A DNA stretch of 44,422 nucleotides from Plakobranchus ocellatus. Its lineage: Eukaryota; Mollusca; Gastropoda; Plakobranchidae. Where the stretch lies: NCBI GenBank assembly GCA_019648995.1, contig BLXT01006926.1, positions 1,939,589-1,984,010 of the forward strand, written 5' to 3'. Within the stretch, counting starts at the first letter, position 1; every line of letters begins with the position of its first letter. The notes below the pieces were generated by a model. It saw nothing but the letters and a program-made list of their open reading frames with translations. It did no database searches and was not told the DNA's origin. A program made the position numbers and the translations under genes. This document shows positions 22,601 to 44,422 of this stretch, piece by piece.

Positions 22601-24739
22601 TATGGCATAAGTAAAAGAAAGCTTTAAATTTTTATCAAATAATTTAGGACACTAATGTTTCGTCTCCCAAAATGCAGCATCGCATTTATATGCTTGGTTG
22701 TATGACTTTTACCTGCAGTCCCATTTATATAATAGGCGTGCTGTGCTGCTAGCAATATCTATTTTCTTTGTTTTTTATTTCTAATGGCCAGAATTTGTGC
22801 ACTCATAATCATCAATATTAGTATTCTAATAAGCTTATGATTAAGTGCAATGTATATACTGCATTTTTTTAACTACATAGTTTTCTTGCTTATGCCCGCA
22901 CTCAAACTGTAATCGTGTGCTTTGAATCAACATGTTTATCTCTTCTAATAAATAAGTGACTCTAGTCTTTTTAAAATTTTTATTTAGAGTCTAAGCTGAG
23001 AAAAATTAAGTTTGAAATTTTTAAAAATGTTTGTGATCTTTTAGTTCTGCAAAATGGCTTTGGTAGCTTCATTTGCAGAGTGGAGCTATCAAAATTATTT
23101 TGACTACATACAATCAAGTTGGATTATAGTAACCCCTTAGGACTAGAAACATTTTCCACTTCAAACTTATTTCACATTTGTCATGAACCATTGAAAAGAA
23201 ATGAGAAGTGAAAAATTCTAGGATTACAGAGTAGGCAATTTTGATTACAAATTATCTTAAAATAAGTCCTCTTTAATTCTAAATGAGCTATACTGTAATT
23301 CCTTTTTATTTAAGTGTCAGAAGATTTTTTCCAATTGTATCCAAACTGCTTTTCAAGAAAAGACACTCTTTCAAGGCCTATATGGTTAACATGGTGGTGC
23401 CCAGCATTTATTTGTACATGATCTATAAACGATAAATCGTTGATGGGCATAGATTCAGTTGGAAAAGTACCATCAGAATGTATCTTTCAATTTGTTAAGT
23501 ACGTAAATCAGTCTCTGGACAATTTGTATGTTGGGTTCAACATTCTTTTCTTTAAAAGATATTTGACTGTATATTTTTTTAAAGACAAATCATTGAATAA
23601 GAGAGCATGCATTTGAATCCTATGGCTAGTCAAAGCAAAAAACATAAGAAACTGAACCAGTTTATTTTTCTTGTCTTTGTTTCCTTTTGATTATCTCAGT
23701 ATGATAAGGTTGAGCTCTGATTTTTTTTTCATGGGATATTTGTCAGCACAATTTTTCCTATGAATTCTGTCTGTTTGTTTATTACACTTTTTCCTCATTG
23801 TAAACCAAAACCTTTAATTTACTGGGATCTCTAAATTTATGAGTGCCCAAATATATAATTAAAGACAGAGTTGGGTCTAAAGATGTCACAGTGTTACAAT
23901 TGGTTGAAAAGAAAAAAGTGGAAATCAAATCAAAATACATAAAATATCAATTTATATCTGTAAGTTCATTGACATGCCTTGAAGTATAAACTTTGTCAAA
24001 AATAAAGTTCAAAAATCTTGCATGGACATTTTTTTCTAACATTTTCTATACCAGAGGCCTGTCTGTTGTATTTGGACAAACCCTTGCCCAATTATCAGGT
24101 TTTAAAAAAAAAAGTGAATAATAATAAAGTAATAGAAGCTAGACACTGCTTAAATAGAAGCCTTTGTTGAAGAAATTAAATTCAGAATCATGAGCCTTAG
24201 TGTTAACGAGGAGTAAGGTATAAACTGTGCAATTTTATGTAGTTTTTTTAAATTTTTTTTATTTTTTATTTACTTTCATCGATTCATGGCAAAAACTACT
24301 GTGATACTGAATCAGTTAAGTTCGCCATAATTGAATTGCTTAGTTTATGTGATTACTTTTACATCTGCTTTGGCCTTTCTGAGTGGTGAGCCTATCTTTT
24401 TTTAACTATGCTCAGTCAGTTATTTAATTTCAGCTTTTGATGGATTCTTTTCCATGCAAAGGCAAATTGTAAATGAAGACTGTTTAGCAATAAGTATGTC
24501 ATTTGTTTTCCAGGCAGACTGGTTGTGAATTGTCTGACAATTTTGTACTGCATTTATTCAAAGCTTGAGTGACCATTATAAAGATGCAGATACTTATTTT
24601 ATGTAACCATTATTGATTTGTTATTTTAATCATAATTACTGCTTTAAATCGTGAATATAGCTAGGTTTAATCAAAGCAAATCATAAAAACTCCATGGAAG
24701 ACAGGTGTGACACCTATCTTAATCAAAACATAAATGTGT
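16672..24739. other. Long unassigned intergenic stretch
   Basis: About 8 kb with no gene I can support. It may include the VPS54 3' UTR. The 17200-19400 part is visibly less AT-rich and has several interrupted quasi-open frames on the minus strand, for example 19166-19387 (73 codons), none of which I recognise. From about 19500 rightwards it is strongly AT-rich with homopolymers (19908-19926, 21100-21119). Small perfect hairpins occur at 16846-16867 (CAGGGCTT/AAGCCCTG) and 20527-20546 (AGGTTTTT/AAAAACCT). Confidence 0.6.
24732..24739. repeat. Target-site duplication, left copy (AAATGTGT)
   Basis: Identical to 25141-25148 and directly abutting the left terminal repeat of the MITE. The run-on GTGTGT makes the exact boundary slightly uncertain. 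Confidence 0.7.
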
Positions 24740-25140
24740 GTGTGTGTGTCTAGCGAAAGGGCCCACAAGTCAGCAGGAGTATTTTTGAGATATCGATCAA
24801 TAAGTGTTGATAGGTGGTCAGACATAAAAAATGTAGGACCACCAGATTATCCATTTCTAAAGAGTTTCACAAAAGGATTTGCTTGAATATATTTAAATAA
24901 TTTTTATTTTTATTTTAAAACTTTATGCTCTGAAAGTGTGAAATAAAGTTCTGGAACTTTAAAGCTGATTTTCTCAAAATTGCGTTTTGTGTACAAAAAC
25001 TATGATATCTCAAAAACTACTTAAGGCATCTTGAAAATTCAAAAACCAGTGTGCTCAGCATAAAATTTTCTGTAAGAAAATGTATATACCTAAAATTTTC
25101 TTTCTGACAACTTGTGGGCCCTTTTCCCAGGCACACACAC
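24740..25140. mobile_element. 401-bp MITE-like element, hAT/P-type 8-bp duplication
   Basis: The two ends form 31-bp terminal inverted repeats (24740-24770 and 25110-25140), 27 of 31 bases matching, sharing the core AAAGGGCCCACAAGT. Each side is flanked by the same 8 bases, AAATGTGT (24732-24739 and 25141-25148), as expected of a target-site duplication. An inner inverted pair, TTTTTGAGATATC at 24782-24794 and its complement at 25004-25016, is also present. There is no coding capacity. An 8-bp duplication fits hAT or P superfamily transposons; the (GT)n start of the repeat fits neither classic consensus, so family assignment is open. Confidence 0.82.
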
Positions 25141-25148
25141 AAATGTGT
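25141..25148. repeat. Target-site duplication, right copy (AAATGTGT)
   Basis: Identical to 24732-24739 and directly abutting the right terminal repeat of the MITE. Confidence 0.75.
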
Positions 25149-28100
25149 TAAGTCGTTATTATGTGCTGTGATGTGTGATGATATACTTGCAAGCTGTATT
25201 GCAATTCAGCAAACATTTACTTGAAGGCTCGGGCAGACAGAAAAAACACATAAAAAAAAAATTGAAAATTCAAATCCTCCAAGGCAAATTAAATTTAAAG
25301 AACTACTGGTAACTTTTTTGTTTGGTCCCTTATTTCGTTGTTTTGGGGGGGGGGAAAGGCAGGAAGGAGAAAGAAGAATTGATATATTTATTCAAAACTT
25401 TTACTGTGCTCAATGAAATATAAGTCCTCAAATAGACATTGTGCAATATACCACATTATAAAAATGTTCCTCATATTACGTATTTTTCTGTATGTATGCT
25501 GCCTGCAATTTATTCATTTTTCATTCCAAAAAACCATTGCAATCTCTGGTGGGGATGCATCTTGAATGGACAAGATAAAAGCATTTCTTTTTTTTCAATG
25601 TAAATGGGAATGATGAGCTGGTGTGTATGGAGTTTGTTACCCTAATAAAATACATTTTCTGAAAGACACTAAACTAATGTATTGTGAAGTTGTTTTGTTT
25701 CAATTCATTAAATTTCTCTACGTTTTTCAACTTCAAGTGTGAACAAAAAATATAATGCTCGATATTGCTCCAAACAATCAATTTACCATTCTTAAAGTAA
25801 GAAAAAAGAATACATTTTTAAAAAAATCATTTTTCGTTCTTTTATCACTTTAAGGTTTGATTTATTACTTTTTTTATTTATTAATTTTTTTTTATTTCAG
25901 ATACGTTGTTTTAATTACATTCATCAAATCACAAGGGTATCTGTCAAAGGAAAGAATAAATAAATCTTCATACTATTTCTTATGACAGAACACTATGCTT
26001 TGCTGTCTGATTAGATCTTCATAATAAGGCTGAACAGTAAAAAAAGCTCTTAATTTAATCTCAGAATATTGTATGGTATTGATGTCTAGAAAGACTTTGA
26101 ATTTTATAAACATGATGCACAAGGAAAATGACATTTATAAGTGCAAAGTCAAACCAAAAAATACTCACTTGTGTATTAAAGTGTCACATATATAAATAAA
26201 TTTTATACTCTGCATTTTTTTTTTCTTTGCTCACTATAGCACTCAGTATGTTGGAAACAATAAGGGCATGTATCATTTAAAAAAAGAAAAAGAAAATTCC
26301 ACATGTTATCACCAATACAACTTCTCTCAAGACCTTTCTTGGTCATACCCACTTATTAAACAAAATACATGGAAAACAAGCAACATGTGTGTAACATTCA
26401 AGTAACATAAATTGTAAAATTACTAAATTAGTTATGGTGAAAAAGACCTTTCATATATAAAAGGTTCATTTATATATGATAAAAATCTGAGAGGAGGCAC
26501 AGTATCTTCTCTCCCATAAGCTTAAATAGAAGAAGTAAGGAGAGATTTCATAAACAATGTGTGATATCTAATTAATAAAATTTCAGTTAAGTTTAGAGCA
26601 TTTATGTGAAGGCAAAACATAAATTAATATGCCTTGGTGCAAGTTTTCTGGTTTTTGCCGGAATTTTTTTTTAAACCAACTACACCGCAGATCCAGTTTT
26701 TCAGGTTTTTGGAAATTTCTTGGTTGCGCTCATGTCATACATAATTCACACTACTTGAGCCAATCAGGGCAATGACCACTAAATAAGTCTCAAAAATGGA
26801 TCAAACTGCAGTGTTCCATAGGTAAAATTTGGATACAAATATGTTTTGCAACAAAATACAAAACCTTTTAAAAGCATTTATGTAAAGCAAACAAATGTAA
26901 AAATCTTTTGGCCGAAGTTCATGTTGAGCCCAATAAAAATAGAAAAAAGACCATTCATTTGTTGCAGCCAATGAATCTTCTGACAAAAAAAAAACTTTAA
27001 TAAATGAATTGTTTTGAATTAACGTCTTTTATTCAAAGGGACCCAGCAAAAAGGTTGCCTTAAGTAGTATTAATTAGATACTTTTTTTTTTATTTGGTAT
27101 ACAAAAATAGAGAAAACTGAAAAACAACATTTTCCTTACAGAATTTCATGTATCATTGTAAATCAAATAATTGAAATCTGGTATCTTTTTCACAAAAACT
27201 AACAATCACCAAAAGAAAAAAGAAAGAAAAGAAAACCTTTTAATTTTATCATTTATTTGTTGTATATTTCTCTAAAAATCACCCACACTTAGGGGACCAC
27301 GCTTATTTTTATTAATGTATGTGATTAAGTTTACACAAATGCATCTAAACTTTGAAAAATAGAAAAATGGTTTTCATGCTGTGTGAAGTTAAGCCATGAA
27401 ACAAGTTTTTTGCAGCTACAAAAAAATAAAGGTCATGCATACACCTATGTGTTTCATAGTTAATAACGAAAGAACTCCATGATTTGTACAAAATTGTATC
27501 ATTTAATGTAGTTCACAAACAATCCTCTGCACAAAGATTTAAATCAAATTTCTCTATGCCCGGCTTTTCTTGCCACAGTCTCTCAATTTGTAAGGTAAAC
27601 CCAGTTTGCCCTCGACTATGACAGATCTAAGCAAAAAGCAAATATCGAGGATTTACAAAACTACCCCTTTTTTTTTTAATGACATAAAATTCAGAGATGC
27701 CAATTTCTTTTGCAACTGTAAAAAAATGTTTCTGTTTAAGAGTTTAGGTTTGTTTTTTTTTTTTTCAAAATTTCCTTAAGGCGGAGGCTTGAGCAGCTGA
27801 ATAAAACTGAATTAATCCATTCTATTCTTCCCCATCACAAATTACAGATGCTATTGTTGAGAATAAGCAGATAAGTTCATTTACATCTACCAAAGTTAAA
27901 TGACATTTGATGTGTCATTTCTTAAATCTCAATCAATTCTCAAAAAAAGTCTCCCTTGTGACATTTACAAATATACAAATATATGGATATAAAATGAGCA
28001 AAATTTAATGTAGAATCATGAAGCAAACGATGAAGAAGCCCACACATAAGCCAAACAACTGGGATGATAAGAAGCAGAGAAAGAAAAAACAAAAAGCATC

Positions 28101-28793
28101 AATGTTTGAACCCACGTTCTTATGGCTCTTAAATCAGATCACTTTTATCTGGATTTTTTGCTTTTACATGTGGCTAAGGAAACTTGTCAGTGCAGTTTTA
28201 TATCACCAATGAACGACTGATTAAAAAAAATTTTATTAGGGTATAACAAGCAACAGAGTGTTTTATTTTCAAAAACCAATTTTCCCGTCGCTTTGAACAG
28301 AGGAACATACTAACAGCTGTTAATCAATTGATCTTCTATTTTAAGCTCTTTTCATGATCTTTTTTTAAAATGTTAATTATCCCTTATGTGATGGAGAGTG
28401 GGCAAAGATATCTGAGAGATTTCTCAAGGAATATTGTTATTTACAGCTATATATGTTTCACTTCCATTAATGCCTGAATTTGAATTTGAACTGTCAGTCA
28501 GACTGAGCCAATAATTATATACAAATCCTGAATATAAGAAAATATGAAAAAAACACATCACAGCAAAAATCTATGTCAATAAATAATATAACATATCATT
28601 TTTTAAAAACTTTTTACCTACTCAAAATATATCATTATACAAATTTTAATATTTCATTTTACATTTTGGGGTAGGTTAGGGGTTTTAGTAGGAATCTGGT
28701 GAAAAAAATGATTTTTCAAATGATCATTGGGTTACTGATAATAAAAGCATCAAAATTCCAATTTTGGTAAAAAAAAAAACAAAAAAACAAACA
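25149..28793. other. Unassigned AT-rich intergenic stretch
   Basis: About 3.6 kb without a recognisable gene. It contains a G10 run at 25346-25355 and many poly-A/T runs. The 28018-28212 open frame (KKQRKKKQK-rich) reads as translated A-rich DNA and is not supported as a gene. Confidence 0.6.
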
Positions 28794-29108
28794 NNNNNNN
28801 NNNNNNNNNNNNNNNNNNNNNNNNNNNNNNNNNNNNNNNNNNNNNNNNNNNNNNNNNNNNNNNNNNNNNNNNNNNNNNNNNNNNNNNNNNNNNNNNNNNN
28901 NNNNNNNNNNNNNNNNNNNNNNNNNNNNNNNNNNNNNNNNNNNNNNNNNNNNNNNNNNNNNNNNNNNNNNNNNNNNNNNNNNNNNNNNNNNNNNNNNNNN
29001 NNNNNNNNNNNNNNNNNNNNNNNNNNNNNNNNNNNNNNNNNNNNNNNNNNNNNNNNNNNNNNNNNNNNNNNNNNNNNNNNNNNNNNNNNNNNNNNNNNNN
29101 NNNNNNNN
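28794..29108. other. Assembly gap (315 N)
   Basis: Run of N, flanked on both sides by A-rich sequence, so probably a low-complexity dropout. Confidence 0.99.
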
Positions 29109-29888
29109 AAAAAAACAAGCTTTAAGATGGAACCTGAATTTCATAGCTTCAAACTCAACAGGAAAGAAAAAACAAATAGGAGCAATCATTTTTAATGAAA
29201 AGACATAAATTACATGGATAGCTGGATCAGATGAATTAATTCAATACTCCCAAAATTTGTTAAAGCTAGTATAACATTCAAACAATCATGCAAGTTTGTA
29301 AAACAAAGTTATGTATCTTTAATAAGATCAGCAGATTTGTAAGAACCCTACGATTAATGGACATGTTTATAATAACATTTTTTTCTATACTCTCCTTATC
29401 TATTGTCAATAAAGAAAGCATCTTTGCTTATTGATGACTTTGTTTTGAGCCCTGAGTTTAAAGATTTACACTGTGTATCTTTTTTTCTTTTAATTCCAAA
29501 TATATGTGATGAACATATGAATAAAATATTTATTTGGAAATTGCCCTTTACATCCAAGATAAAAAAATAAAGATTTACGAGATGGAATGAGATGAAGATT
29601 GGGCCTTGATTAGCTGGCAATGTGTCTATTTCATCTGAACAAAACTTGAGTTACAATCGCGGCTGCCTCCAAAAAATTTCCCAGGATTTGGGGACATGTG
29701 CATTCTAAAAAAAAAAAAATTTTTTTGGAAATAAAACCTAACTGATAGGCTAGTTCTAATTGCTCTACTGACACCAGGTGATGCTTAACAAGTAAACCAG
29801 TAGAGATAACTCTCGAGATCCCATCGATGCTGATAATAATGGCAACTCAAACTGCAGAGTATAACAACAACAGAATGTAGAGCTGCTT
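29109..29888 (-). other. Probable UGP2 3' UTR and flank
   Basis: Sequence directly downstream of the UGP2 stop codon on the minus strand. No other gene seen. A minus-strand AATAAA lies at 29529-29534, about 355 bases after the stop. A poly-A/poly-T hairpin-like tract is at 29708-29727. Confidence 0.55.
29529..29534 (-). terminator. Candidate UGP2 polyadenylation signal (AATAAA)
   Basis: TTTATT on the plus strand reads AATAAA on the UGP2 strand, 355 bases past the stop. Such hexamers are common in AT-rich DNA, so confidence is low. Confidence 0.3.
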
Positions 29889-42459
<12,571 letters not shown>

Positions 42460-43027
42460 CTGAAAACAAGCATTGAAGAAGAGTATAATATGCAGCTTGC
42501 ATTCAATATCATGCAAATGCTATTTTCAAATAACAGTTTCTTTTTTACTTTTTCAGTTAGTTGTGCGGCTTATTCACTGGTCCAGCTCTAATTGTAGTTA
42601 AAATGTTTGACATCATCTCCAATTACACATATATTTTGAATAAACTGATTTATTCTTGTTTGATCATCAGGTTTTGAAAAATCGGTATAGCAGAGATGCC
42701 AATATATTGACTTGGATCTTTGCGGTTTTTTGTTGGTTTTTTTTTTCCCATTTTTTAATAGCGAAAAACAAGAACAAAAAACACAGGAAAAAATTTATTT
42801 TTGCTGCAAGAAAGAAGCTTTTGCAATGTATATTCCTCTCTCTCCTAAGAAAAAAATAATAAAAATATAAATTGAAAAAAAAAACCGGGAAAACATTTAA
42901 ACAAGCATTAGGCTTTGCTTTCAATGTCACTTTTTAATCTTTGCACATAGCACCAAAACCAAAAGGAAGCATCTTCTGATTACAATATGTCATTGTTTTC
43001 ACGTGAATAGGCGGCCATTTTATGCAC

Positions 43028-43112
43028 TTTTCTTTGAAAACCATGTTGGAAAGAGTCTGAAAAATATGTGCAACAAAATTCTCAAATCCCTCAAAGCCAT
43101 TAAAGCCTGTCG
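43028..43112 (-). pseudogene. Degraded look-alike of UGP2 visible exon 1 (copy 1)
   Basis: On the minus strand, CTTCAG then CG opens a stretch with TTTGAGGGATTTGAGAAT, 16 of 18 bases like the real exon's TTTGATGGGTTTGAGAAT. It reads FEGFEN versus FDGFEN. The motif sits 17 rather than 15 bases from the acceptor, so the frame is shifted by two. The candidate donor gives an 85-nt unit, not a multiple of three. A decayed exon copy is likely; a used exon is not shown. Confidence 0.45.
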
Positions 43113-43268
43113 CTGAAGAGAATGAATATTATGGCAACTATTCGACATTTAAAGCTTACATAATTCGTAAGAATTCTACTCTGAACTATAAGCCATTTTT
43201 CGCCTAATGATTTGTCCTTCTGTAATTCATCAAAACAGCGTAAACCTGTTTTGGAGAGGCAAAGGTAC

Positions 43269-43327
43269 CGTTAAAACTGTGGCCCGCTCGGTAAAACAAG
43301 AAAAGCGTCCTCGAAATCCTTCAAACG
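43269..43327 (-). pseudogene. Degraded look-alike of UGP2 visible exon 1 (copy 2)
   Basis: On the minus strand, TTGCAG then CG leads to TTTGAAGGATTTCGAGGACG, reading FEGFRGRFSCFTER, against FDGFENLFGRFLRE in the real exon. Similarity is weaker than for copy 1, and the nearest donor (GTACCT) gives 59 nt. It may be a second, older copy or chance. Confidence 0.35.
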
Positions 43328-43418
43328 CTGCAATAAAGAATTTAATTTTTGAAGGTTTTCCTTTTAGAAAACACTGAGGGATTATCTTTGATTTAAAACT
43401 TTACGTCCTCGTTCATCA

Positions 43419-43485
43419 GGGAAATTATTCTGACCAATGCAAGGAAAGGGAAATTATCCTGATCAGCGCAGAGAAAGGGAAATTA
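43419..43485. repeat. 29-bp tandem repeat, 2.3 copies
   Basis: Two 29-base units (43419-43447, 43448-43476), both starting GGGAAATTAT and ending in GAAA, plus a 9-base partial third copy. Confidence 0.88.
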
Positions 43486-44422
43486 GGACAAAACGATGGC
43501 TTCATTTACAAGGCTATTTTTTTCCACTCTATTGGGCATCTAGATGGGATATTTGAAAGTAATGTTCGTGTCCTAATAGCAAAGATATGGTGGCTTTGAG
43601 TCACCAGGGTGTTTCTAGCTTATTCAAGTCCGGGAGATGTCTAGGTCAGTTTTGAGCTGTCGATGTGAGAGGACAACAGCAGTCTTTGAAAAATACAGCA
43701 ACTTCTTACAAAGCTTGGCGTAATTATGTCAACTTTGTTTGCACAGACATTTGATAACTGTGTCAACGGGCACTCCACATAACATGAATGACTACCCTAC
43801 TGTCCTAATTTAAACCCTCAAAGTTCTCGATGTGAAGTTACACAATGGCCAAGTTGGAGGGCAAAGATTTGAATTCTTGAAGATGTCGAACTTATAAAGA
43901 AGTGTACTAATGGCGGTGGCCGTCTTTTAAGTAAAACTGCTCAGTAAACAGTAAGTTCTGATCGTTATTCCAAGCTCATAATATGTCATTTTGTTATACG
44001 TTTTCTAGTATTTGGTTTGTTTTTACCTTTTTTTTTTTTTGTGCGTGAGACACTGTGTGTGTGTATGTGTGTGGGTAGAACCAGTAGTAGACATTATTTC
44101 CAATGTGCAGGGATCCGTTTTCCCAACATGGGATGGCAGCTACTTTTGAGGTTCTACCTGAATATTATGTCAATATGACATCCTAAATTAAAAAAAAACC
44201 AAACAAACAAAAAAAAAAAAAAACGTTTTCATGCTTTGCATGAGAAGTGGCGAATTAATAATAAATAATACACATATGTATGAAAAGTCTAAGCCAAGAC
44301 TAAAAATGTAAGTAAGATGCTAATGCCACATCTTCAAACCGGTACATGTAAGCTCCTGACAATCTGTGAAAGAATATGATTTTATAAAATGCAAATCGCA
44401 TGTCAATTTAACAATTTTGTAT

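Larger units (their letters stand above)
42460..44422. other. Upstream side of UGP2: intron or 5' flank
   Basis: The missing UGP2 start exon should lie upstream of 42459 on the minus strand. I found no exon with the expected Leu/Ala-rich N-terminal helix here, so it is likely to the right of the window. The 43250-43950 part is less AT-rich than its surroundings. A (GT)n tract is at 44055-44073 and an A14 run at 44210-44223. Confidence 0.6.

Noticed and set aside
28716..29195. Open frames across the second N run
   Set aside because: Same artefact; flanks are A/T-rich low-complexity translations.

Overview
This is an animal nuclear genome window. It is AT-rich and intron-dense, and it holds two convergent (tail-to-tail) housekeeping genes. 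VPS54 runs left to right: 21 internal exons between 767 and 15576 are visible. UGP2 runs right to left: 13 exons from 42459 down to the stop codon at 29889. I assembled both by translating candidate exons, matching them to the known metazoan families, and checking that every exon-exon junction keeps the reading frame. Both genes are incomplete. VPS54 lacks its 5' exons (left of the window) and its last coding exon, which is either in the 782-base assembly gap or unrecognised. UGP2 lacks its N-terminal exon(s), about 50 residues.

The organism is an invertebrate rather than a vertebrate, judging by the protein divergence, compact introns (mostly 0.2-2.5 kb) and repeat content. TCTAGATC-type motifs recur and suggest a lophotrochozoan, perhaps a gastropod mollusc, but this is a low-confidence inference.

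Layout: 1-15576 is VPS54 exons and introns. 15577-29888 is a long gene-poor stretch with two N gaps (15873-16654 and 28794-29108), a 401-bp hAT/P-like MITE (24740-25140) and otherwise unassigned AT-rich DNA. 29889-42459 is UGP2; its last intron carries a 1.34-kb piggyBac-like element (30553-31893) with TTAA ends, an acidic peptide remnant, a (TA)n tract and a palindrome. 42460-44422 is the 5' part of UGP2 or its flank. It contains two degraded look-alikes of the first visible UGP2 exon and a 29-bp tandem repeat.

Functionally, VPS54 is a subunit of the GARP tether (endosome-to-Golgi retrograde traffic) and UGP2 makes UDP-glucose in the cytosol. They share no obvious pathway. What stands out is that this same convergent pair occurs on human chromosome 2p, so the arrangement looks like deeply conserved microsynteny. 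Other points are a GC-AG intron in VPS54, a shortened VPS54 linker and possible decayed exon duplication in UGP2. I found no clearly new gene system, tRNA, rRNA or CRISPR array.
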